Position numbers and translations under genes: made by a program
Assembly: GCF_029227915.1 (NCBI RefSeq)
Contig: NC_079877.1
Location: 6,698,001-6,762,000 of the forward strand
Length of the DNA stretch: 64,000 nt
Direction of reading: 5' to 3'
From: Hydractinia symbiolongicarpus
Lineage: Eukaryota; Cnidaria; Hydrozoa; Anthoathecata; Hydractiniidae
Shown here: one piece after another, positions 52,471-62,340 of the stretch
How the letters are laid out: each line of letters begins with the position of its first letter
Numbering within the stretch: the stretch's first letter is position 1
Notes under the pieces: generated by a model
Told to the model about the DNA's origin: nothing
The model's database searches: none
What the model saw: the letters and a program-made list of their open reading frames with translations, nothing else

Positions 52471-52788
52471 TAAAACGCTTGGTGGAACAGTTAATACAAA
52501 TTGAAAACTGTACCACACATTCAGGTGGAGCACCTTAGTACAGATGTGCAGTATATCGTAAATCGAGTGAAACACACAACATTTAAGGTGTTTCAGGTGT
52601 AATTATATTTATCCTTTAGCTTGAATAAAAACACAATTTACATATTGTGCCATGTCATAGCGAAAACAGTCAGCAAACCTTTTTTATTTTTCACAAAATG
52701 TTCCCAGTAAAACTTAAAATATATGTACTTTAATCTGTGGTGCGCCATTAGTATAGGTAAAAAAACCCTTTCAAAAAAACTTTGGCAC

Positions 52789-53115
52789 AACTTCTGTTAA
52801 ATAGAAACACAGGTAATAGCTTGTCGTTAACACTAGGCTGAGTGATTAGTACAGATATACTGTGGTGCACATATACGTTTCGACATAATATCCCTTTCCG
52901 AAAAATATCCTAAATTTGGTTCAAATAAACAGACAGTAAATACCCTGTTGTTATCCTACACAGCTAAAACAGTCATTCAGCAATTTTATTTTGAGAAAAA
53001 GTTTTTGTAACAATTAAAAATAAAAACACAGTTTAAAACCTGTTATTACACTCCTAAAGCAAAAAGAATCTTGCAATAGTTTATGGGAAAAGTTCTTGTG
53101 CAAGATCAAACATTA
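52789..53115 (+). repeat. Diverged direct repeat, copy 1
   Basis: This matches 53558-53885 at an offset of about 769 bp with small indels. Matching strings include AATAGAAACACAGGTAA, AGCTTGT.GTTAACAC, GGCTGAGTGATT, CATACGTTTCG or CATATACGTTTCG, AACAGACAGT, TTATCCTAC.CAGCTAAAAC and TTAAAAATAAAAA.ACAGTTTA. The level of divergence shows an old internal duplication. No open frame runs through either copy. Confidence 0.75.
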
Positions 53116-53514
53116 ATCGCAAAATCGGACAGCCGAAATACATTTTTCCAAAAAACTTTACTGCAACTTCGGTTACCCTGCATGACAATAAAAAATTCTT
53201 ATTTCCAACTGAGCAGAAACTTTAAAATAATAGCAATTAATTAGACTATTGAGAAATTAAATAAGAAATACATGTTTCAATACATGTTGATGATTGCACG
53301 AGAACAGCTTGTGAGAATTTAAAAAGCCTCTTAACAGAAAACGTAGACGTTGATGTTAAAGTTAGAATTTAAAACGCCTGGGTAATAACAAATGCAGATG
53401 TTGAAAAAATAAATAATAAAACAGGTATGTTGCACATCCATATAGGTTTAATACCATTTCAAACCAGACATAATCAACATTCAATGTGGCACAGTTTACA
53501 AAATGTATAAATCG
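53116..53514. other. AT-rich spacer between the direct-repeat copies
   Basis: No gene or RNA is recognised. A partial echo occurs around 53281-53390: AGAATTTAAAAAGCCTC and AGAATTTAAAACGCCTG, two short related strings about 55 bp apart. Confidence 0.45.
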
Positions 53515-53547
53515 CGCCAGGTGTTATAGTTACTTGTGACTAAACCA
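53515..53547 (-). repeat. Inverted repeat arm 2
   Basis: This is the reverse-complement partner of 52438-52470. It lies immediately before the second copy of the diverged direct repeat at 53558, so the inverted and direct repeats share a border here. Confidence 0.6.
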
Positions 53548-53557
53548 GATTAGCTTA

Positions 53558-53885
53558 AACTTCTGTCAAATAGAAACACAGGTAACAGCTTGTTGTTAAC
53601 ACAGGGCTGAGTGATTTGTACAGGTAGCTATACTGTTTCGCACATACGTTTCGGCACAATACCCATTTCTAAAAAACTATCCTAACTTCAGTTCAAACAA
53701 ACAGACAGTTAACAACCTGTTCTTATCCTACGCAGCTAAAACAATTTTATATACTTTGTGGAAAATTTTGTAACATTTAAAAATAAAAATACAGTTTATA
53801 ACGTGTTTTTACCTTCTTTCGCTAAGCAAAAAACCCCTGCAATATTTAATGGAAAAAGTTTCTCTTAAAGATTAAAAATTAAACA
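53558..53885 (+). repeat. Diverged direct repeat, copy 2
   Basis: This is the second copy of 52789-53115. The two may be long-terminal-repeat-like ends of a small nested element of about 1.1 kb, or products of tandem duplication. The ends do not show a clear TG...CA pair, so I do not call LTRs. Confidence 0.7.
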
Positions 53886-53954
53886 CGGCACTATGATTGA
53901 GTGTATTATCTCACTCACTGTGTAGAGCTATAGCCAGAAAATCTATTTCTTTGT

Positions 53955-54135
53955 AGCTAGCTAGTTTTATATATACTAGCCATTATGATATTGTTTTATC
54001 TTTTTATGCTATTAGCTAGCTAGCTCTTCAATTCAAGTAGCTCTATCTAGATAGATGTACATCTACATCTTCAAGTAGCTCTAGCTAGCTATTAAAGTTC
54101 TATTATTATTCCAGCTCAGTCAGTAGTTTTATGCT
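53955..54135. repeat. CTAG/AGCTAGCT-rich palindromic tract
   Basis: There are many copies of AGCTAGCTAG and CTAG tetramers, together with the self-complementary AGATGTACATCT. The string TTCAAGTAGCTCT appears twice, 37 bp apart (54033-54045 and 54070-54082). The tract could form several alternative hairpins. It has no coding content. Confidence 0.65.
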
Positions 54136-54161
54136 AGCTAGCCTTAGGTGTGAGTGAGAAT

Positions 54162-54190
54162 AAGAAAGGGTTCATTACATACCCTTTCTT
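54162..54190. repeat. Perfect 10-bp hairpin with 9-nt loop
   Basis: AAGAAAGGGT and ACCCTTTCTT flank TTCATTACA's neighbourhood (loop 54172-54180). It is not followed by a T run on the plus strand in a way that would mark a Pol III end. Function unknown. Confidence 0.55.
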
Positions 54191-54600
54191 TCTTCGCTTT
54201 CTTGAACATAACAAGCCCTTCCGTCAGTTGCGATATGGCTTAGATTGAGTTTGAGGCGCTATGTGTCCGAGAAAATGTCATGTGATGTTAGTAAAAGTGA
54301 TTAATGTATCACGTGGCTAAAAAGTGTAGGCAGATTTAACCTAAACTGGAAACGGCACCATTTACGCTTGGTACCATATTTAAAAAACAACAAAAACTCC
54401 ATCGCCGTGCTAAAAACATGTTGTCTCGCTCACTAGAAAAATGTACTTAAGAATGACCATATGAAATCGCTGGGAGACTGGGCCCCAAAACGACGGATTT
54501 TTGATATTTTTGATGTATAGGGGGACAAGGCGCGGAAATCGTATAGAAATCCTATATACTCTCCACCGTACTTCCTTTTTCTTTTATATTTGGCTTATTT
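54191..54600. other. Unrecognised right part of the insertion
   Basis: No open frame above about 60 codons and no RNA is recognised. Small dyads are present (GTGAT/ATCAC near 54300). The base composition rises toward GC at the right, with GGGCCCC near 54482 and ACAAGGCGCGG near 54525. Confidence 0.4.
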
Positions 54601-54610
54601 AATGAGGAAA

Positions 54611-54660
54611 TGGGCTCCGCTACGCTCCGGGCGCTGACGCGCCCTCCGCTTCTCTCCGCA
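54611..54660. repeat. GC-rich, palindrome-containing right end of the insertion
   Basis: This 50-bp end is strongly GC-rich in an AT-rich setting. CTCCGCTACGCTCCGG is followed by GGGCGC-TGAC-GCGCCC, a perfect 6-bp stem with a 4-nt loop, then by CTCCGCTTCTCTCCGCA against the satellite. Repeated CTCCGC units and a hairpin directly at an element boundary are more typical of a transposable-element end than of chromosomal filler. The family is not identified. Confidence 0.55.
54652..54660 (-). repeat. Candidate right terminal inverted repeat, CTCTCCGCA
   Basis: This motif lies exactly against the point where satellite sequence resumes and is the reverse complement of 51487-51495. Confidence 0.45.
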
Positions 54661-56538
54661 AAAAGTATACTTAGAAAGTACCCAGGAAGTAAACTCATTT
54701 CCCGAACAATTTTTTAAATTATTTTTTCACCACTAAAACGCATGAGACATGTAGTTTTCAAAAATGTTTTCAGTTTTTGATGAGACGCTGAATAAAAGAA
54801 GTTTAATCGCCGGCAAACGAAAACCCGCGATTTCCCGTAAATCTTGGACTCGGCCCGTATAGTCAGAAGTAAACAAAGAAAGTACCCAGGGAGTAAACTC
54901 ATTTCCCGAACGATTTTTAAATTATTTTTTCACCACTAAAACGCATGAGACATGTAGTTTTCAAAAATGTTTTCAGTTTTGATGAGACGCTGAATAAAAG
55001 AAGTTTAATCGCCGGCAAACGAAAACCCGCGATTTCCCGTAAATGCCGGACTCTGCCCGTATAGTCAAAAGTATACAAAGAAAGTACCCAGGAAGTAAAC
55101 TCATTTCCAGAACAATTTTTTAAATTATTTTTTCACCACTAAAACGCATGAGACATGTAGTTTTCAAAAATGTTTTCAGTTTTGATGAGACGCTGAATAA
55201 AAGAAGTTTAATCGCCGGCAAACGAAAACCCGCAATTTCCCGTAAATCCTGGACTCGGCCCGTATAGTCAGAAGTATACAAAGAAAGTACCCAGGGAGTA
55301 AACTCATTTCCCGAACGATTTTTTAAATTATTTTTTCACCAGTAAAACGCATGAGACTTGTAGTTTTTAAAAATGTTTTCATTTTTGATGAGACGCTGAA
55401 TAAAAGAAGTTTAATCGCCGGCAAACGAAAACCTGCGATTTCCCGCAAGTCCCGAACTCGCCCCGTATTGTCAAAAGTATACAAAGAAAGTACCCATGGA
55501 GTAAACTCATTTCCCGAACGATTTTTTAAATTATTTTTTCAGCACTAAAACGCAGTAGACATGTAGTTTTCAAAAATGTTTTCAGTTTTGATGAGACGCT
55601 GAATAAAAGAAGTTTAATCGCCGGCAAACGAAAACCCACGATTTCCCGTAAATCCCGGACTCGGCCTGTATAGTCAAAAGTATTCAAAGAAAGTACCCAG
55701 GAAGTAAATTCATTTCTCGAACAATTTTTTAAATTATTTTTTCACCACTAAAACGCATGAGACATGTAGTTTTCAAAAATGTTTTCAGTTTTGATGAGAC
55801 GCTGAATAAAAGAAGTTTAATCGCCGGCAAACGAAAACCCGCAATTTCCCGTAAATCCTGGACTCGGCCCGTATAGTCAGAAGTATACAAAGAAAGTACC
55901 CAGGGAGTAAACTCATTTCCCGAACGATTTTTCAAATTATTTTTTCACCAGTAAGACGCATGAGACTTTTAGTTTTTAAAAATGTTATCATTTTTGATGA
56001 GACGCTGAATAAAAGAAGTTTAATCACCGGCAAACGAAAACCTGCGATTTCCCGTAAATCCCGGACTCGACCCGAATTGTCAAAAGTATACAAAGAAAGT
56101 ACCCAAGGAGTAAACTCATTTCCCGAACGATTTTTTAAATTATTTTTTCACCACTAAAACGCATGAGACATGTAGTTTTCAAAATTTTTTTCAGTTTTGA
56201 TGAGACGCTGAATAAAAGAAGTTTAATCCCCGGAAAACGAAAACCTGCGATTTCCCGTAAATCCCGGACTCGGCCCGTATAGTCAAAAGTATTCAAAGAA
56301 AGTACCCAGGAAGTAAACTCATTTCTCGAATGATTTTTTAAAATATTTTTCACCACTAAAACGCATGAGACTTGTAGTTTTCAAAAATGTTTTCATTTTT
56401 GATGAGACCCTGAATAAAAGAAGTTTAAACGCCGGAAATGAAAACCCGCGATTTCCCGTAAATCCCGGACTCGGCCCGTATAGTCAGAAGTATACAAAGA
56501 AAGTACCCAGGGAGTATACTCATTTCCTGAACGATTTT

Positions 56539-56964
56539 TTAAATTATGTTTTCACCATTAAAACGCATGAGACATGTAGTTTTCAAAAATGTTTTCATTT
56601 TTGATGAGACGCTGAATAAAAGAAGTTTAATCGTCGGCAAACGAAAAACCTCGATTTCCCGTAAATTCCGGACTCGGCCCGTATAGTCAAAAGTATACAA
56701 AGAAAGTACCCAGGGAGTAAACTCATTTCTCGAACGATTTTTAAAATTATTTTTTCACCACTAAAACGCATGAGACTTGTAGTTTTCAAAAATGTTTCCT
56801 TTTTTGATGAGACGCTGAATAAAAGACGTTTAATCGCCGGCAAACGAAAACGCGCGATTTCCCCTAAATCCTGGCCACGACCCGTATATTCAAAAGTATA
56901 CAAAGAAAGTACCCAGGGAGTAAACTCATTTCCCGAACGATTTTTTAAATTATTTTTTCACCAC
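56539..56964 (+). repeat. Two-monomer segment matching 49495-49920 across the insertion
   Basis: Offset 7044 bp. Shared marks are TATGTTTTCACCATTAAAAC, AATCGTCGGCAAACG, AAAACCTCGATTTCCC, AATAAAAGACGTTTAATCG and CGTATATTCAAAAG. A further stretch, 57553-57774, matches 49901-50122 at a different offset (7652 bp), so about three extra monomers were gained or lost between them. Confidence 0.75.
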
Positions 56965-56999
56965 TAAAACGCTTGAGACTTGTAGTTTTCAAAAATGTT

Positions 57000-58160
57000 T
57001 TCATTTTTGATGAGACGCGGAATAAAAGAAGTTTAATCGCCGGCAAACGAAAACCAGCTATTTCCCGTAAATCCCGGACTCGGCCCGTATAGTCAAAAGT
57101 ATACAAAGAAAGTACCCAGGAAGTAAACTCATTTCCCGAACGATTTTTTAAATTATTTTTTCACCACTAAAACGCATGAGACTTGTAGTTTTCAAAAATG
57201 TTTTCATTTTTGATGAGACGCTGAATAAAATAAGTTTAATCGCCGGCAAACGAAAACCCGCGATTTCCCGTAAATCCCGGACTCGGCCCGTATAGTCAAA
57301 AGTATACAAAGAAAGTACACAGGGAGTAAACTCATTCCCGAACGATTTTTAAAATTATTTTTTCACCACTAAAACGCATGAGACTTGTAGTTTTCAAAAA
57401 TGTTTTCATTTTTGATGAGACGCTGAATAAAAGAAGTTTAATCGCCGGCAAACGAAAATCCGCGATTTCCCGTAAATCCCGGACTCGACCCGTATAGTCA
57501 AAAGTATACAAAGAAAGTATCCAGGAAGTAAACTCATTTCCCGAACGATTTTTTAAATTATTTTTTCACCACTAAAACGCATGAGACATGTAGTTTTCAA
57601 AAATGTTTTCAGTTTTGATGAGACGCTGAATAACAGAAGTTTAATCGCCGGCAAACGAAAACCCGCGATTTCCCGTATATCCCGGACTTGGCCCGTATAG
57701 TCAAAAGTATACAAAGAAAGTACCCAGGGAGTAAACTCATTTCCTGAACGATTTTTTAAATTATTTTTTACCACTAAAACGCATGAGACTTGTAGTTTTC
57801 AAAAATGTTTTCATTTTTGATGAGACGCTGAATAAAAGAAGTTTAATCGCCGGCAAACGAAAACCAGCTATTTCCCGTAAATCTCGGACTCGGCCCGTAT
57901 AGTCAAAAGTATACAAAGAAAGTACCCAGGAAGTAAACTCATTTCCCGAACGATTTTTTAAATTATTTTTTCACCACTAAAACGCATGAGACTTGTAGTT
58001 TTCAAAAATGTTTTCATTTTTGATGAGACGCTGAATAAAATAAGTTTAATCGCCGGCAAACGAAAACCCGCGATTTCCCGTAAATCCCGGACTCGGCCCG
58101 TATAGTCAAAAGTATACAAAGAAAGTACACAGGGAGTAAACTCATTCCCGAACGATTTTT
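57000..58160 (+). repeat. Four-monomer repeat (offset about 810 bp)
   Basis: 57000-57350 recurs at 57810-58160. Shared marks are ACCAGCTATTTCCC, AATAAAATAAGTTTAATCG, GAAAGTACACAGGG and the shortened ACTCATTCCCGAACG. Confidence 0.7.
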
Positions 58161-59789
58161 AAAATTATTTTTTCACCACTAAAACGCATGAGACATGTAG
58201 TTTTCGAAAAAATTTTTATTTTTGATGAGACGCTGAATAAAATAAGTTTAATCGCCGGCAAACGAAAACCCGCGATTTCCCGTAAATCCCGGACTTGGCC
58301 CGTATAGTCAAAAGTATACAAAGAAAGTACCCAGGGAGTAAACTCATTTCCTGATCGATTTTTTAAATTATTTTTTCACCACTAAAACGCATGAGACATG
58401 TAGTTTTCAAAAAAAAATTTATTTTTGATGAGACGCTGAATAAAAAAAGTTTAATCGTCGGCAAACGAAAAACCTTGATTTCCCGTAAATCCCGGACTCC
58501 GCCCGTATATTCAAAAGTATACAAAGAAAGTACCCAGGGAGTAAACTCATTTCCCAAACGATTTTTTAAATTATTTTTTCACCACTAAAACGCATGAGAC
58601 TTGTAGTTTTCAAAAATGTTTTCAGTTTTGATGAGACGCTGAATAACAGAAGTTTAATCGCCGGCAAAGGAAACCCGCGATTTCCCGTATATCCCGGACT
58701 TGGCCCGTTTAGTCAAAAGTATACAAAGAAAGTACCCAGGGAGTAAACTCATTTCCCGAACGATTTTTTAAATTATTTTTTACCACTAAAACGCATGAGA
58801 CTTGTAGTTTTCAAAAATGTTTTCATTTTTGATGAGACGCTGAATAAAAGAAGTTTAATCGCCTGCAAACGAAAACCCGCGATTTCCCTAAATCCTGGCC
58901 ACGACCCGTATAGTCAAAAGTATACAAAGAAAGTACACCCAGGGAGTAAACTCATTTCCTGATCGATTTTTTAAATTATTTTTTCACCACTAAAACGCAT
59001 GAGACATGTAGTTTTCAAAAAAAAATTTATTTTTGATGAAACTCTGAATAAAAAAAGTTTAATCGTCGGCAAACGAAAAACCTTGATTTCCCGTAAATCC
59101 CGGACTCCGCCCGTATAGTCAAAAGTATACAAAGAAAGTACCCAGGGAGTAAACTCATTTCCCGAACGATTTTTAAAATTATTTTTTCACCACTAAAACG
59201 CATGAGACTTGTAGTTTTCAAAAATGTTTTCATTTTTGATGAGACGTTGAATAAAAGAAGTTTAATCGCCGGCAAACGAAAACCAGCGATTTCTCCTAAA
59301 TCCTGGCCACGACCCGTATAGTGAAAAGTATGCAAAGAATGTACCCAGGGAGTAAACTTATTTCCCGTACGATTTTTTAAATTATTTTTTCACCACTAAA
59401 ACCCATGAGACTTGTAGTTTTCAAAAATGTTTTCATTTTTGATGAGACGCTGAATAAAAGAAATTTAATTGCCCGCAAATCAAAACGCGCGATTTCCCCT
59501 AAATCTCGGACTCGGCCCGTATAGTCAAAAGTATACAAAGAAAGTACCCAGGAAGTAAACTCATTTCCCAAACGATTTTTTAAATTATTTTTTCACCACT
59601 AAAACGCATGAGACATGTAGTTTTTAAAAATGTTTTCATTTTTGATGAGACGCTGAATAAAAGAAGTTTAATCGCCGGCAAAAGAAAACCCGCGAATTCC
59701 CGTAAATCCCGGACTCGGCCCGTATAGTCAAAAGTATACAAAGAAAGTACCCAGGAAGTAAACTCATTTCCCAAACGATTTTTTAAATT

Positions 59790-60998
59790 ATTTTTTCACC
59801 ACTAAAACGCATGAGACATGTAGTTTTTAAAAATGTTTTCATTTTTGATGAGACGCTGAATAAAAGAAGTTTAATCGCCGGCAAACGAAAACCCGCGAAT
59901 TCCCGTAAATCCCGGACTCGGCCCGTATAGTCAAAAGTATACAAAGAAAGTACCCAGGGAGTAAACTCATTTCCCGAACGATTTTTTAAATTATTTTTTA
60001 CCACTAAAACGCATGAGACTTGTAGTTTTTAAAAATGTTTTCATTTTTGATGAGAGGCTGAATAAAAGAAGTTTAATCGCCGGCAAACGAAAACCCGCGA
60101 TTTCCCCTAAATCCTGGCCACGACCCGTATAGTCAAATGTATACAAAGAAAGTACCCAGGGAGTAAACTCATTTCCTGATCGATTTTTTAAATTATTTTT
60201 TCACCACTAAAACGCATGAGACATGTAGTTTTTAAAAATGTTTTCATTTTTGATGAGACGCTGAATAAAAGAAGTTTAATCGCCGGCAAACGAAAACCTG
60301 CGAATTCCCGTAAATCCCGGACTCGGCCCGTATAGTCAAAAGTATACAAAGAAAGTAAGCAGGAAGTAAACTCAGTTCCTGAACTATTTTTTAAATTATT
60401 TTTTCACCACTAAAACGCATGAGACATGTAGTTTTTAAAAATGTTTTCATTTTTGATGAGACGCTGAATAAAAGAAGTTTAATCGCCGGCAAACGAAAAC
60501 CCGCGAATTCCCGTAAATCCCGGACACGGCCTGTATAGTCAAAAGTATACAAAGAAAGTACCCAGGGAGTAAACTCATTTCCCGAACGATTTTTTAAATT
60601 ACTTTTTACCACTAAAACGCATGAGACTTGTAGTTTTTAAAAATGTTTTCATTTTTGATGAGAGGCTGAATAAAAGAAGTTTAATCGCCGGCAAACGAAA
60701 ACCCGCGATTTCCCCGAAATCCTGGCCACGACCCGTATAGTCAAATGTATACAAAGAAAGTACCCAGGGAGTAAACTCATTTCCTGATCGATTTTTTAAA
60801 TTATTTTTTCACCACTAAAACGCATGAGACATGTAGTTTTAAAAAATGTTTTCATTTTTGATGAGACGCTGAATAAAAGAAGTTTAATCGCCGGCAAACG
60901 AAAACCCGCGAAATCCCGTAAATCCCGGACTCGGCCCGTATAGTCAAAAGTATACAAAGAAAGTACGCAGGAAGTAAACTCAGTTCCCAAACTATTTT
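59790..60998 (+). repeat. Three-monomer tandem repeat (608 bp), two copies
   Basis: 59790-60390 and 60398-60998 share GCGAATTCCCG, GATGAGAGGCTGAATAAAAG, CCTGGCCACGACCCG, GTCAAATGTATAC and TTCCTGATCGATTTTTT at an offset of 608 bp. EcoRI sites (GAATTC) appear in this part of the array and not elsewhere, because GCGATTTCCC has changed to GCGAATTCCC. Confidence 0.78.
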
Positions 60999-61228
60999 TT
61001 AAATTATTTTTTCCCCACTAAAACGCATGAGACTTGTTGTTTTCAAAAATGTTTTCATTTTTGATGAGACGCTGAATAAAAGAAGTTTAATCGCCGACAA
61101 ACTAAAACCCGCGATTTCCCGTAAATCCCGGACTCGGTCCGTATAGTCAAAAGTATACAAAGAAAGTACTCAGGGAGTAAACTCATTTCCTGAACAATTT
61201 TTAAAATTATAATTTCACCACTAAAACG

Positions 61229-61350
61229 CATGAGACTTGTAGTTTTCAAAATTGTTTACATTTTTGATGAGACGCTGAATAAAGAAAGTACCCAGGAAGT
61301 AAACTCATTTCCCGAACGATTTTTAAAATTATTATTTCACCACTAAAACG
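61229..61350 (+). repeat. Truncated monomer with an 81-bp internal deletion
   Basis: Successive CATGAGA landmarks are 122 bp apart instead of 203. GACGCTGAATAAAG runs straight into AAAGTACCCAGG, removing the CpG-rich core. The break lies between AATAAAAGAAG and ACAAAGAAAG in a normal unit, so the short homology AAAGAA probably guided the deletion. Confidence 0.85.
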
Positions 61351-62324
61351 CATGAGACTTGTAGTTTTCAAATATGTTTTCATTTTTGATGAGACGCTGA
61401 ATAAAAGAAGTTTAATCGCCGGCAAACGAAAACCCGCGATTTCCCGTAAATCCCGGACTCGGCCCGTACAGTCAAAAGTATACAAAGAAAGTACCCAGGA
61501 AGTAACATCATTTCCCGAAAGATTTTTTAAATTATTTTTTCACCACTAAAACGCATGAGACATGTAGTTTTCAAAAATGTTTTCAGTTTTGATGAGACGC
61601 TGAATTAAAGAAGTTTAATCGCCGGCAAACGAAAACCCGCGATTTCCCGTAAATCCCGGACTCGGCCCGTATAGTCAAAAGTATACAAAGAAAGTACCCA
61701 GGAAGTAAACTCATTTCCCGAACGATTTTTTAAATTAATTTTTCACCACTAAAACGCATGAGACTTGTAGTTTTTAAAAATGTTTTCATTTTTGATGAGA
61801 CGGTGAATAAAAGAAGTTTAATCGCCGGCAAACGAAAACCCGCGATTTCCCGTAAATCCCGGACACGACCCGTATAGTCAAAAGTATACAAAGAAAGTAC
61901 CCAGGGAGTAAACTCATTTCCCGAACGATTTTTTAAATTATTTTTTCACCACTAAAACGCATGAGACATGTAGTTTTCAAAAATGTTTTCATTTTTGATG
62001 AGACGCTGAATAAAAGAAGTTTAATCGTCGGCAAACGAAAAACCTCGATTTCCCGTAAATCCCGGACTCGGCCCGTATAGTCAAAAGTATACAAAGAAAG
62101 TACCCAGGAAGTAAACTCATTTCCCAAACGATTTTTTAAATTATTTTGCACCACTAGAACGAATGAGACTTGTAGTTTTCAAAAATGTTTTCATTTTTGA
62201 TGAGACGCTGAATAAAAGAAGTTTAATCGCCGGCAAACGAAAACCCGCGATTTCTTCTAAATCCCGGACTCGACCCGTATAGTCAAAAGTATACAAAGAA
62301 AGTACCCAGGGAGTAAACTCATTT

Positions 62325-62340
62325 CTCGAACACATTTTTG
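62325..62340. other. Satellite inversion junction
   Basis: The plus-oriented unit runs ATTTCTCGAAC to 62331. The next base, 62332, begins ACATTTTTGAAAACTAC of a reverse-oriented unit. A normal plus unit would continue GATTTTTT, and a normal minus unit would be preceded by GAAA. The breakpoint is therefore sharp, without shared bases beyond it. The joined points are different positions of the monomer, so this is not a simple palindrome. Confidence 0.9.

Larger units (their letters stand above)
51471..54660. mobile_element. 3.2 kb non-satellite insertion interrupting one monomer
   Basis: Satellite identity stops after CGTATAGTCA at 51470 and resumes at 54661 with AAAAGTATAC, the next bases of the monomer, so phase is kept and nothing is lost. 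The right end is CTCTCCGCA at 54652-54660. The matching inverted motif TGCGGAGAG is at 51487-51495, and the 16 bases between 51471 and 51486 weakly resemble the following monomer segment. This fits a DNA-element insertion with 9-bp terminal inverted repeats and a decayed target duplication, but the duplication is not exact and I see no transposase or other long open frame. Alternatives are a composite of smaller insertions or a captured chromosomal fragment. The identity of the element is unknown. Confidence 0.6.
54661..62331 (+). repeat. 203-bp satellite array, middle block (about 38 monomers)
   Basis: The same monomer in the same orientation and phase as before the insertion, with the right-class variants dominant at first (ACATGTAG, TCAGTTTTGATG) and then a mixture. 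Divergence between neighbours is high. Many units show AAATCCTGGCCACGACCCG or AATCGTCGGCAAACG, which are absent from 1-42 kb. Several stretches match DNA left of the insertion (56539-56964 with 49495-49920), so both sides belonged to one array before the insertion. Confidence 0.95.

Noticed and set aside
52789-53885. LTR retrotransposon based on the direct repeat pair
   Set aside because: The copies are only 769 bp apart and strongly diverged, have no clear TG...CA ends, primer-binding site or polypurine tract, and have no gag or pol frame between them.
47493-61549. 65-codon plus-strand frames beginning ATG-AGA (47493-47690, 51145-51342, 61352-61549 and others)
   Set aside because: They arise where the TAG in GTATAGTC has mutated or been shifted. 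They appear at random in the more diverged zone, as expected for neutral change.
604-62154. Repeated 62-73 codon minus-strand frames (for example 604-798, 28152-28373, 60391-60612) resembling a family of small proteins
   Set aside because: They are the satellite monomer read in one frame. The ones starting Met-Gly-Asn-Glu open with TTG, not ATG. The end is fixed by the TAA in the AT-rich linker. The frame rotates because 203 is not divisible by three, and there is no spacing, promoter or codon-level sign of selection.
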